NCBI GenBank assembly: GCA_036497785.1
Contig: DASXIW010000108.1
Location: forward strand, 1-20,355
DNA from: DASXIW01 sp036497785
GTDB taxonomy: Bacteria > Pseudomonadota > Alphaproteobacteria > Acetobacterales > Acetobacteraceae
Reading direction: 5' to 3'
Length of the DNA stretch: 20,355 nucleotides
How positions within the stretch are numbered: the first letter of the stretch is position 1; the number at the start of each line of letters is the position of its first letter. The notes under the pieces were generated by a model. That model was not told where the DNA came from. It saw only the letters and a list, made by a program, of their open reading frames with translations, and searched no databases. The position numbers were made by a program, and so were the translations under genes. Shown in pieces: positions 7,973-14,937 of the stretch.

Positions 7973-9603
7973 GCGAGGTCTTGCTGAAGAACGCAGCGGG
8001 CATCGATCCGATCACCGTCGAGGTGATCGGCAGCGCCTTTGCCTCCATCGCCGAGGAGATGGGCGAGGCGCTGGTGCGGGCCAGCTATTCGACCAACATC
8101 AAGGAACGGCGGGACTGTTCGACGGCGTTGTTCGATACCGAGGGCAACACGCTGTGCCAGGCCGAGCATATTCCGATGCATCTCGGCAGCTTCATCGGCA
8201 TCCTGCCGCATATCCTCAAGCGCCATCGCGTCGAGGATATGCGGCCGGGCGACGTGTTCGTCGGCAATGACGCCTATGAGGGCGGGGGCACGCATCTGCC
8301 CGATCTGGTGCTGGCCGAACCGATCTTCGTTGCTGACGCCGTGATCGGCTGGGCGATCAACACGGCCCACCATGCCGATTTCGCCGACCGGGGCCACGCC
8401 CATATCTACCAGGAGGGGCTGCGCATTCCGCCGATCCGGCTGTATCGCGCGGGGGTGCTGCAAACCGACGTGCAGGAGCTGATCCTGCTCAACTGCCAGG
8501 TGCCGCGCGAACGCCTGTCTGATTTGCGCGCGCAGATGGCGGCCAATCGGATGGGCGTAGAGCGGATGCAGGCGCTGTGCGCGAAATACGGCGTGGCGAC
8601 GGTGCTGGCGGCGGGACGCGCGCTGCAAGACTACGCCGAGCGCAAGATGCGGCTCGGTATCTCGGGGATTCCGGACGGCATTTATCGCTTTAGTGACCGG
8701 TTCGACAATCCGGAGATGGATTCCGATATGGAATTCTCCTGCGAGATCACGGTGGCCGGCGATAAAATGCGGCTGCATTTCGATAGCCCGCCGCAGGCCC
8801 GCGCCGGGATGAACATGGTGTACACCGCGCTTCTCTCCACGGTGTATTATGCGGTGAAGACGGTGGTGGATCCGACGATCCTGCCCAATGCCGGGCTGGC
8901 GCGGCCGCTGACTGTGACGGCGAAACCAGGGACGGTGCTGAACTGCGTGCATCCCGCCGCGGTGAACGGGCGTGTTGCCACCTGCCAGCGCGTGGTGGAC
9001 CTGATCCACGGCGCGCTCGCCCAAGCGGTGCCGGAGCGGGTGATGGCGGCGGCCAACGGCTCCTGCGCCTCGGCCACATTTCTCGGCACCAACCCCCGGG
9101 ATGGCAGCCTATGGGTGTATCTTGAAACCATCGGCGGCGGTTCCGGCGCACGCGCCACCAAGGACGGGCTGGACGGCGTGCATGTGCATATGACCAACAC
9201 CTCCAACCTTCCCGTCGAGGCGCTGGAACTTGAATATCCACTGACGCTGCTGCGCTACGAACTCGTCGATGGCTCCGGCGGCGCCGGCACGTTCCGCGGC
9301 GGCATGGGACTGCGACGCGTCTATCGCGCCGAAGCCGACTGCCGGCTGCGCCTCGACGGCTCGCGCCTGCGCTCCGCCCCATGGGGGTTGCAGGGCGGAC
9401 ACGCGGGGGGCAAAGGCGCATTCCATTTCAGCGAGGGCGTGACGCCGTTCGACCATGGCAACGGAGCGTTGCGCAAAGGCCAGATCGTGGAAATCATCAC
9501 GCCGGGCGCTGGGGGATATGGACCGCCGGAAAGGCGCGATCCTGCGCTGGTGCGGCGGGATATTGTTGAGGCGCGGGTTGGGGTGGGTCAAGGAAGTAAG
9601 TGA
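7969..9603 (+). CDS. hyuB: Hydantoinase/oxoprolinase subunit B (HyuB)
   Basis: A 544-residue hydantoinase B/5-oxoprolinase C-domain protein, the obligate partner of HyuA. Family landmarks are the opening segment DPITVEVIGSAFASIAEEMG, GNDAYEGGGTHLPDL near residues 101-115, and the histidine-rich stretch NTAHHADFADRG near 131-142, likely part of the metal/active site. The C-terminal glycine-rich region DGSGGAGTFRGGMGLRR and PGAGGYGPP complete the family pattern. The start codon lies inside the hyuA stop (ATGA overlap), so the two subunits are co-translated. The TGA stop is directly followed by the fold-back repeat at 9603-9886, which may also end transcription. The gene looks intact and of normal length. 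Confidence 0.92.
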   Translation: MSEVLLKNAAGIDPITVEVIGSAFASIAEEMGEALVRASYSTNIKERRDCSTALFDTEGNTLCQAEHIPMHLGSFIGILPHILKRHRVEDMRPGDVFVGNDAYEGGGTHLPDLVLAEPIFVADAVIGWAINTAHHADFADRGHAHIYQEGLRIPPIRLYRAGVLQTDVQELILLNCQVPRERLSDLRAQMAANRMGVERMQALCAKYGVATVLAAGRALQDYAERKMRLGISGIPDGIYRFSDRFDNPEMDSDMEFSCEITVAGDKMRLHFDSPPQARAGMNMVYTALLSTVYYAVKTVVDPTILPNAGLARPLTVTAKPGTVLNCVHPAAVNGRVATCQRVVDLIHGALAQAVPERVMAAANGSCASATFLGTNPRDGSLWVYLETIGGGSGARATKDGLDGVHVHMTNTSNLPVEALELEYPLTLLRYELVDGSGGAGTFRGGMGLRRVYRAEADCRLRLDGSRLRSAPWGLQGGHAGGKGAFHFSEGVTPFDHGNGALRKGQIVEIITPGAGGYGPPERRDPALVRRDIVEARVGVGQGSK

Positions 9604-9886
9604 AGGCCAGGGCTCTGCCCAGGACTCGCTCAAGGCGGAGCCTTGAGAATTCGATACTTTCTTGGTTCGGGCTGCTTTCTTCGATTGAAGACAACGGGCT
9701 TTGCGGGCGGAAGTGGCGAAGCCTGATATTTCTTGCTAGCACCGCGTGCCGGATGTCTCGCGTGTTGTTGATGCCTGCCGCGCAAGCAAGGAAGATGATA
9801 TCAACCGAAGCCTGCCGGCGCAACCAAGAGAGTAATGGATTCTCAAGGCTCCGCCTTGCGCGGGTCCATGGCAGAGCCCTGGCCTT
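9603..9886. repeat. Long imperfect inverted repeat (REPIN- or MITE-like fold-back element)
   Basis: This fills the gap between the convergent hyuB and cyclodeaminase stops and contains no credible gene. The outer arms 9603-9619 and 9870-9886 match 17 of 17 as inverted copies. The segment 9631-9650 (CAAGGCGGAGCCTTGAGAAT) matches 9839-9858 over 20 of 20. Pairing continues more weakly to about 9687 and 9802, including TCTTGGTT on both arms. Each arm also holds its own small palindrome CAAGGC-GGA-GCCTTG, and the left arm has GGGC-TCT-GCCC. A further weak pairing brackets the centre (about 9724-9745 with 9778-9801). Arm pairs with internal palindromes resemble inverted REP doublets. It may also act as a bidirectional terminator. 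Confidence 0.75.
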
Positions 9887-9896
9887 ACCTTCGCCT

Positions 9897-10868
9897 TTAC
9901 AACGCCAGCCGCGTCCCAATGCCCAAATGCGCGGCGTCGCGCAGGACGCGCGCGGCGATGGCTATATCGAAGATGTTGAGGCCGAAGGATGAGAAATACA
10001 CGCTGGCGTTTGGCGGTGGCGTGTAGCCATCGAGCGCGAGTTGGGCGAGGTTGGCGCTGACGCGGGTTTCCGGGAAACGGCCGGCGCGGTGCATTTGGAA
10101 CAGGCTTTTGGCGCTGGTCAGGCGAAACTCGCCCCAGAGATCGACCAGGATGATATCGGCGCGGTCGATCGCGTCGAAGGTGACTTCGTGGTAGCCGATT
10201 TGCAGGAGCAGGCGGCCGGGGCGGATGGCGTCGGGGCCGAGGAAGGGGGTCGGTGCGTTGGTGCAGGTGACGATGGCATCTGCATCTTTCAGGGAAGCTG
10301 GCAGATCTTGGGTTGTGGTCAGGGGCCAGGGGGCGGTGGGGCCGAGCTGGGTGGCGAGGGTGTCGGCCCGGGCGGCGGTGCGGTTCCACAGCGTGACGGC
10401 GGTCAGGGAGGGGAACAGGGTTGCGAGCATGTGCAGATGGGCGCGCGCCTGCGCGCCCGCGCCGAGGAGGGCAATTTTGCGGAGTGGCGCGCTGGCGGCA
10501 TGTTGCAGCACGAGAGCGGAGACGGCGGCGGTTCGGGTTGATGTGAGTGTGGCGCTTTCGACGATGCCGGTCGGGAGGCCAGAGATTGCGTCGTTGAGCA
10601 GGGTGATCGAGGGGGCGGCGGGGGGTTGGTGGGCGGTCCATTTCACGGCGGCCACGGCGCCGGTTCGGGCCGGAAGGGCGTAGGCGCGCGCTTGATCGGT
10701 TCCCGGTAGGCCGAGGCGGACGGAGACCTCGGGCGGCATTTCCGCCTCCCCTGCCCTTAGCTGGGCCAGCGCCATCCGCACGTCGCGGCAGGCGGCGGCG
10801 ATGTCGTTGCCGCCGGCGGCGATGACGTCGGCGTGGTTCAGGAATAGCAGGGGCAGCGCTGTGGTCAT
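9897..10868 (-). CDS. Ornithine cyclodeaminase/mu-crystallin family protein
   Basis: A 323-residue NAD(P)-binding enzyme of the ornithine cyclodeaminase/mu-crystallin family. Members include ornithine cyclodeaminase, alanine dehydrogenase, ketimine reductase and the SbnB-type opine dehydrogenase. Visible features are the active-site lysine K76 (VKWTAH), the substrate-carboxylate arginine R112 (TSTRTAA), the nucleotide motif LLGAGAQARAH at 134-144, and an aspartate at 243 (LVDLWGE) where the catalytic Asp is expected. The ATG at 10868 overlaps the stop of the PLP-enzyme gene by 4 nt (ATGA); the frame open further upstream is antisense to nothing but overlaps that gene and is spurious. It is the last gene of the six-gene operon. 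A reductive or oxidative step on an imine made by the PLP enzyme is a reasonable inference; strict ornithine cyclodeaminase activity is not shown. Confidence 0.87.
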   Translation of the reverse strand: MTTALPLLFLNHADVIAAGGNDIAAACRDVRMALAQLRAGEAEMPPEVSVRLGLPGTDQARAYALPARTGAVAAVKWTAHQPPAAPSITLLNDAISGLPTGIVESATLTSTRTAAVSALVLQHAASAPLRKIALLGAGAQARAHLHMLATLFPSLTAVTLWNRTAARADTLATQLGPTAPWPLTTTQDLPASLKDADAIVTCTNAPTPFLGPDAIRPGRLLLQIGYHEVTFDAIDRADIILVDLWGEFRLTSAKSLFQMHRAGRFPETRVSANLAQLALDGYTPPPNASVYFSSFGLNIFDIAIAARVLRDAAHLGIGTRLAL

Positions 10869-11860
10869 GCTTCGGTGAGTTGGCGCGCGAAGGGGTAGAG
10901 CGCGGGGCTGCCGCCGCAATGGAGGAACAGGACGCGAGCGCGTTGCGGAATTGCGTTGCTGGAGACTAGGGAAAACAGGCCGTCCATCGCCTTGCCGGTA
11001 TAGACGGGATCGAGCAGCACGCCTTCCTCGCGGGCCAGGCGCTTGATGGCGGCGTTGCCGCCTTCGCTGGGCTTGCCGTAGCCGGGGCCAACATGCTTGT
11101 CCTCGATCCAGATATCCGCGGGTGCGAAGCTGAGATTCCAGTCCAGCAGGGCGGCGCATTCGGCGGCCATGCCGGCGATGCGTTCCTGGAACCAAGCGGC
11201 GTTGCGGCTGACGCTGATGCCGATGACGCCGGTGGCGGGCCAATGCTGCTTCACGCCGACATGCAGGCCGGCAAGCGTGCCGCCGGAACCGACGGGGGCG
11301 ACGATGAAGTCGGGTGGGGTGCGGCCGGCGGTGGCGAGCTGGCGGGCGAGTTCCTCGACGGCGCGGACATAGCCCATGGCGCCGAGCGGGTTAGCGCCGC
11401 CGAGGGGGATGATATAGGGCATTTTGCCGGCTCCGCGCGCGGCCTGGGCGTGTGCTTCCATGCGGCGGTCGATGAGCTGGAAGTACTCGTCTGGGTTGAG
11501 GAATTCGAGGGTGGCGCCGAAAAGTTTGTCGAGCAGCAGATTGCCCTGGTATTCGCCAGGGGCGTTGCCACGCAGGACCAGCACCGCCTCCATGCCGAAT
11601 TTGCGGGCGGCGGCGGCGACCATGCGGGCGTGGTTGGATTGGTGGCCGCCAGTGGTGATCAGCACGCCGGCGCGCTGGGCCAGTGCGTCGGCCATCAGAT
11701 ATTCCAGCTTACGCACCTTGTTGCCGCCGCCGCCGAAGCCCGTGTAGTCGTCGCGCTTGATGTGAAGTTCAATGCCCAGGGCTGCGCTGATGCGCGGCAT
11801 CGCCTCGATCGGGGTGGGGAAGAAGCCGAGATCGATGCGGGGGAAGGAATCAGAATTCAC
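10865..11860 (-). CDS. PLP-dependent D-cysteine desulfhydrase / ACC deaminase family enzyme
   Basis: A 331-residue fold-type II PLP enzyme. The PLP lysine is K48 in GGGNKVRKLEY, and the phosphate/substrate serine lies in TTGGHQSNHAR (S75). The glycine-rich GSGGT loop is at 191-195. Known work on the family associates a Glu and a Leu with true ACC deaminase; the equivalent positions here appear to be T288 (VYTGKAM) and C315 (LHCGGSPAL), so a D-cysteine desulfhydrase-like or other D-amino-acid ammonia-lyase role is more likely. The start is a GTG at 11860 with AGGAG 8 nt upstream, overlapping the preceding hydrolase gene by 11 nt. Its own stop overlaps the cyclodeaminase start. The exact substrate is uncertain; beta-substituted D-amino acids are the usual type. 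Confidence 0.85.
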   Translation of the reverse strand: MNSDSFPRIDLGFFPTPIEAMPRISAALGIELHIKRDDYTGFGGGGNKVRKLEYLMADALAQRAGVLITTGGHQSNHARMVAAAARKFGMEAVLVLRGNAPGEYQGNLLLDKLFGATLEFLNPDEYFQLIDRRMEAHAQAARGAGKMPYIIPLGGANPLGAMGYVRAVEELARQLATAGRTPPDFIVAPVGSGGTLAGLHVGVKQHWPATGVIGISVSRNAAWFQERIAGMAAECAALLDWNLSFAPADIWIEDKHVGPGYGKPSEGGNAAIKRLAREEGVLLDPVYTGKAMDGLFSLVSSNAIPQRARVLFLHCGGSPALYPFARQLTEA

Positions 11861-13184
11861 GTTTTGGCTCCTGCGATTCGAGAGATCGGGCGGTGGCGGG
11901 CAGCCAGGTCAGGGTGAAGGCGAGGAAGCGGTCCAGGCCCGCGAGGGTGACGAATTCGTCGGGTCCGTGGGCATTGCCGCCATGGCCGAGGCCGCCGATG
12001 AGGAAGCTGTCGGCAATGGCGGCGAAGGCGTAGCTGGGCATGGCGCCGATCGCCCAGGGCCAGATTTGCGGCGCGACGCCGGCGGCGCGGTAGCTGTCGC
12101 ACAGGGCGATGGCGGCGGGATCGTCGGCGGGAAAGCGGTGGCCCGGATAGGCGTCCTCGATGGTCAGTTCCGTGGGGCCGAGGGCGATGTGCAGATCGGC
12201 GAGCGTCTGGGCGGGATCGACGCCGGGCGGCAGGCGCAGGTCGAAGCGCGCCTGGGCGGTGGAGGGGATCATCGCGCGGCCATCGGGCGGGTCGGTGGAC
12301 AGGCTCGACAGGTTGAGGCTGGTGGTGGTGAGGACCGCCTCGAGCTTGGTCCGCGTGCTGCCTGGGATGGTGAAATTTTCGGCATGGCGGAAGCGCAGTT
12401 CGGCGTCCGGATCGAAAATTGCCGCCAAGGCGGACAGGATGGGCGCGGCATCCGGCGGAAGCGGGATGCGGCCGAGGGTTCCATTCGGGCCGGCGGCGGC
12501 ATCGAGGGCCGCAATCAGGCTCCAGGCTGGGTTGGCGAGCCAGGGTATGTTGCTGGAATGGACCGGCCAGACGGGGCCGTTGGCAAGCCGGATCACGCCA
12601 TGGGCGATGCCCTTGGTGCCGAGATAGACCCGTGGCGGGCCGCCGCCATATTCGCAGAACGAGGGAAACAGGGCGGTGTCGCAGCGGCGGACCGGCGAGG
12701 CCGGATCGCGAAGATAGCGCCGCAGAGCGGAACTGCCGGTTTCCTCCTCGCCTTCGATCAGGATTTCGATGTTGGCGGGAAGGGAATCCCGCGCCAGCAG
12801 CGCTTCCAGGGCGACGAGCATGCCGGCAAGCGGGCCCTTGTTGTTCTCCGCACCACGCCCGACGAAGCTGGGCCCCAGCACGGGCAAATCGACGACGCCG
12901 CCGGCGAAGGGTGGGACGGACCAGCCGGCCGATGTGGCGGGCATGACGTCGTACATGTTGTAGAGCAGGATTGTCCTGGCGTGGCCGCGATCGATACGGG
13001 CATGCACGATCGGCGGCGTTGCTTGCTGGCCGGATTCGATGATTTCGGCCTGCACGCGGTCGCGCAGCCAGTCGGTGACCGCGGCCGCCATACGGTTGAG
13101 CGCCTGGGAGTCGCCGGCCACCGAGGGAATTGCGATCCATTCCGCCAGCAAGTCCAGGGTACGGGCGCGGAGTTCAGCGATCAT
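11850..13184 (-). CDS. M20-family metallohydrolase-like protein with altered metal site
   Basis: A 444-residue member of the M20 peptidase/aminoacylase/deacylase superfamily. The domain order is normal: N-terminal catalytic half, an inserted dimerisation domain (about 190-345), C-terminal catalytic half. Catalytic-site landmarks are YNMYDVMP (75-82, D79 kept), GRGAENNKG (109-117), IEGEEETG (143-150, glutamates kept) and NAHGPDEF (404-411, H406 kept). The first zinc histidine of the usual GHxDVxP motif appears as M77, the bridging aspartate of GRGxxDxKG as N114, and the later Asp/Glu ligand region reads FPSFCEYGG without a clear equivalent. It overlaps the DppB-type permease gene by 4 nt and the PLP-enzyme gene by 11 nt. 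Possible roles are peptide or N-acyl hydrolysis, or a changed chemistry. Family is sure, activity is not. Confidence 0.85.
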   Translation of the reverse strand: MIAELRARTLDLLAEWIAIPSVAGDSQALNRMAAAVTDWLRDRVQAEIIESGQQATPPIVHARIDRGHARTILLYNMYDVMPATSAGWSVPPFAGGVVDLPVLGPSFVGRGAENNKGPLAGMLVALEALLARDSLPANIEILIEGEEETGSSALRRYLRDPASPVRRCDTALFPSFCEYGGGPPRVYLGTKGIAHGVIRLANGPVWPVHSSNIPWLANPAWSLIAALDAAAGPNGTLGRIPLPPDAAPILSALAAIFDPDAELRFRHAENFTIPGSTRTKLEAVLTTTSLNLSSLSTDPPDGRAMIPSTAQARFDLRLPPGVDPAQTLADLHIALGPTELTIEDAYPGHRFPADDPAAIALCDSYRAAGVAPQIWPWAIGAMPSYAFAAIADSFLIGGLGHGGNAHGPDEFVTLAGLDRFLAFTLTWLPATARSLESQEPKREF

Positions 13185-14095
13185 AGGCGGACCCTTGGAT
13201 TGAGGGCGGCATAGGCGAGATCGACCAGCAGGTTGACGACCACGAAGATCGCCGCGGCGAGCAGCACCACGGCCTGAACGAGCGGGAAGTCGCGATTCTG
13301 GATGGCTTGCACGGCGAGCCGGCCGATGCCGGGCCAGCCGAAGATCGTCTCGGTGATCAGTGCGCCGCCGAGCAGGGAGGCGAATTGCAGGGCCTGGACG
13401 GTGAGTACCGGTACCAGCGCGTTGCGCAGGCCGTGACGCAGCACCACGCGAATCTCCGGCAGGCCTTTGGCGCGGGCGGTGCGCACATAGTCCTGCTGCA
13501 GCGCCTCGATCAGGCTGATGCGGACGAGGCGGGTGACCGCGCTCATGTAATAGGCGCCGAGGCTGAGTGCGGGGAGGACCAGGTTGGCGGCGTGGCCGTA
13601 GCCACTGCTGGGGAACAGATGCCAGTGCACCGCGAAGCCTAGGATGAGCAACAGACCGAGCCAGAAGACCGGCACGGCCTGGCCGGAGAGGGCGACAAGG
13701 CGCACGAGGAAATCGGTCAGGCCGCCCTTGCGGATAGCGGCGACGATGCCGAACACGAAGCCCAGCAAGGTGCTCCAGACCAGGGCAGTCACGGCGAGTA
13801 AGGCGGTGGCCGGCACGCGTTCGGCGATCAGACCGGTGACGGGGCGGCCGAAGCGGAGGGAGGTGCCGAAATCGCCGGTGAGCGCATGACCGAGATAGCG
13901 GAGATATTGCGCGGCCATCGGGTCATCGAACCCCATGGCATGGCGGAAGGCGTCGATCTCCGCACGGCTGGCGGTGGGCGGCAGCATCAGGGCCGCCGGA
14001 TCGCCCGTCAGATAGAGGCTGCAGAACACGATGATCGAGACGCCGAGCAGCACGATGACGGACTGGCCGAGGCGGTGGAGCAGATAGGCGGTCAT
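13181..14095 (-). CDS. ABC transporter permease, DppB type
   Basis: A 304-residue inner-membrane permease of the dipeptide/oligopeptide/nickel class. It begins MTAYLLHRLGQSVIVLLGVS, with the first transmembrane helix at about residues 8-30, followed by the periplasmic loop with GFDDPMAAQYLRYL typical of DppB/OppB. The cytoplasmic EAA loop that docks the ATPase is at about 197-229 (EALQQDYVRTARAKGLP through HGLRNALVPVL). About six membrane segments are present. The ATG at 14095 overlaps the stop of the DppC-type gene (ATGA); an upstream in-frame start would lengthen the protein by 11 residues inside that gene. Together with the DppC-type partner and the binding protein upstream it forms the membrane part of an importer. 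No ATPase gene is in the window. Confidence 0.93.
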   Translation of the reverse strand: MTAYLLHRLGQSVIVLLGVSIIVFCSLYLTGDPAALMLPPTASRAEIDAFRHAMGFDDPMAAQYLRYLGHALTGDFGTSLRFGRPVTGLIAERVPATALLAVTALVWSTLLGFVFGIVAAIRKGGLTDFLVRLVALSGQAVPVFWLGLLLILGFAVHWHLFPSSGYGHAANLVLPALSLGAYYMSAVTRLVRISLIEALQQDYVRTARAKGLPEIRVVLRHGLRNALVPVLTVQALQFASLLGGALITETIFGWPGIGRLAVQAIQNRDFPLVQAVVLLAAAIFVVVNLLVDLAYAALNPRVRL

Positions 14096-14937
14096 GCCGC
14101 CCGCCGTTCGGTGCGGCGGGCGAGCCAATCGCCCAGCAGATTGAAGCCCACCACCATCGCGGAGATCACCAGCCCGGGATAGATCACAAGCCAGTCCGCG
14201 TTCAGCAGATAGGATTGGCCGTCGCCGATCAGATTGCCCAGGGTGGGCGTGGGCGGCGGCACGCCCAGGCCGAGGAAGCCGACGGATGCTTCCAGCACCA
14301 CCAGACGCGGCAGGTCCAACGTGAGCAGCACGAGTTGCGGCGCCATCAGGTTGGGCAGCATGTGTCGGCGCAGGATGCGCGGCACGGAGGCGCCGATGGA
14401 CCGCGCCGCCTCGACGAATTCCAGGTCGCGCAGTTCCAGCGCGCGGGCGCGGGCGGTGCGGGCATAGATGGCCCAGCCGGTCACGCCCAGCACGATCACC
14501 AGATTGCCGATGCCGGGGCCCAGCACGGCCATGACGAGCAGGATGAGCAGGATGAACGGCACGGCGAGCTGGATATCCACCAGCCGCATGATCACGGCGT
14601 CCACAGCACCGCCGAAATAGCCGGCCACCAGCCCCAGCGCGGTACCGAGCGTGGCGCCGACGAAGCCGGCCATCAGCACGATGGCGAGCGACAGGCGCGT
14701 GCCGTAGATGATTCGCGCCAGCAGGTCGCGCCCGATCTGGTCCGTGCCGAGCGGATGCAACAGCCCCACTGCGTCCCGGCCGGGCGGCTGGAACATGGAC
14801 AGCATCGAAGCGGCGATCGGGTCGGCAGGCCAGAGCGGCGGGCCGAGCAGGGCGAGCAGGATAATGGCGCCCAGCAGCACGCCGCCGCAGACCAGATCCG
14901 CGGCGGCGATGTGGTGTGCCGCGAGGCGTGGCCTCAA
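14092..14937 (-). CDS. ABC transporter permease, DppC type
   Basis: A 281-residue permease, the usual partner of DppB-type proteins. The first membrane helix (about residues 16-35) is followed by a periplasmic segment with the family signature HPLGTDQIGRDLLARIIYGTRLSL. The EAA loop reads LEFVEAARSIGASVPRILRRHMLPNL. The most likely start is a TTG at 14937 whose last bases overlap the TGA of the binding-protein gene (TTGA, 4 nt). No ATG in a sensible place would keep the first membrane helix, so the rare start is chosen on context. The overlap implies coupled translation with the binding protein, although binding proteins are normally made in excess of permeases. Confidence 0.9.
   Translation of the reverse strand: MRPRLAAHHIAAADLVCGGVLLGAIILLALLGPPLWPADPIAASMLSMFQPPGRDAVGLLHPLGTDQIGRDLLARIIYGTRLSLAIVLMAGFVGATLGTALGLVAGYFGGAVDAVIMRLVDIQLAVPFILLILLVMAVLGPGIGNLVIVLGVTGWAIYARTARARALELRDLEFVEAARSIGASVPRILRRHMLPNLMAPQLVLLTLDLPRLVVLEASVGFLGLGVPPPTPTLGNLIGDGQSYLLNADWLVIYPGLVISAMVVGFNLLGDWLARRTERRAA

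Noticed and set aside
9604..9992. Short reading frames across the fold-back region
   Set aside because: They are built from the two repeat arms, have no ribosome-binding sites, and overlap the end of the cyclodeaminase gene.
10865..11860. ACC deaminase (acdS) as the name for the PLP enzyme
   Set aside because: The residues at the two discriminating positions are not the Glu and Leu of ACC deaminases.
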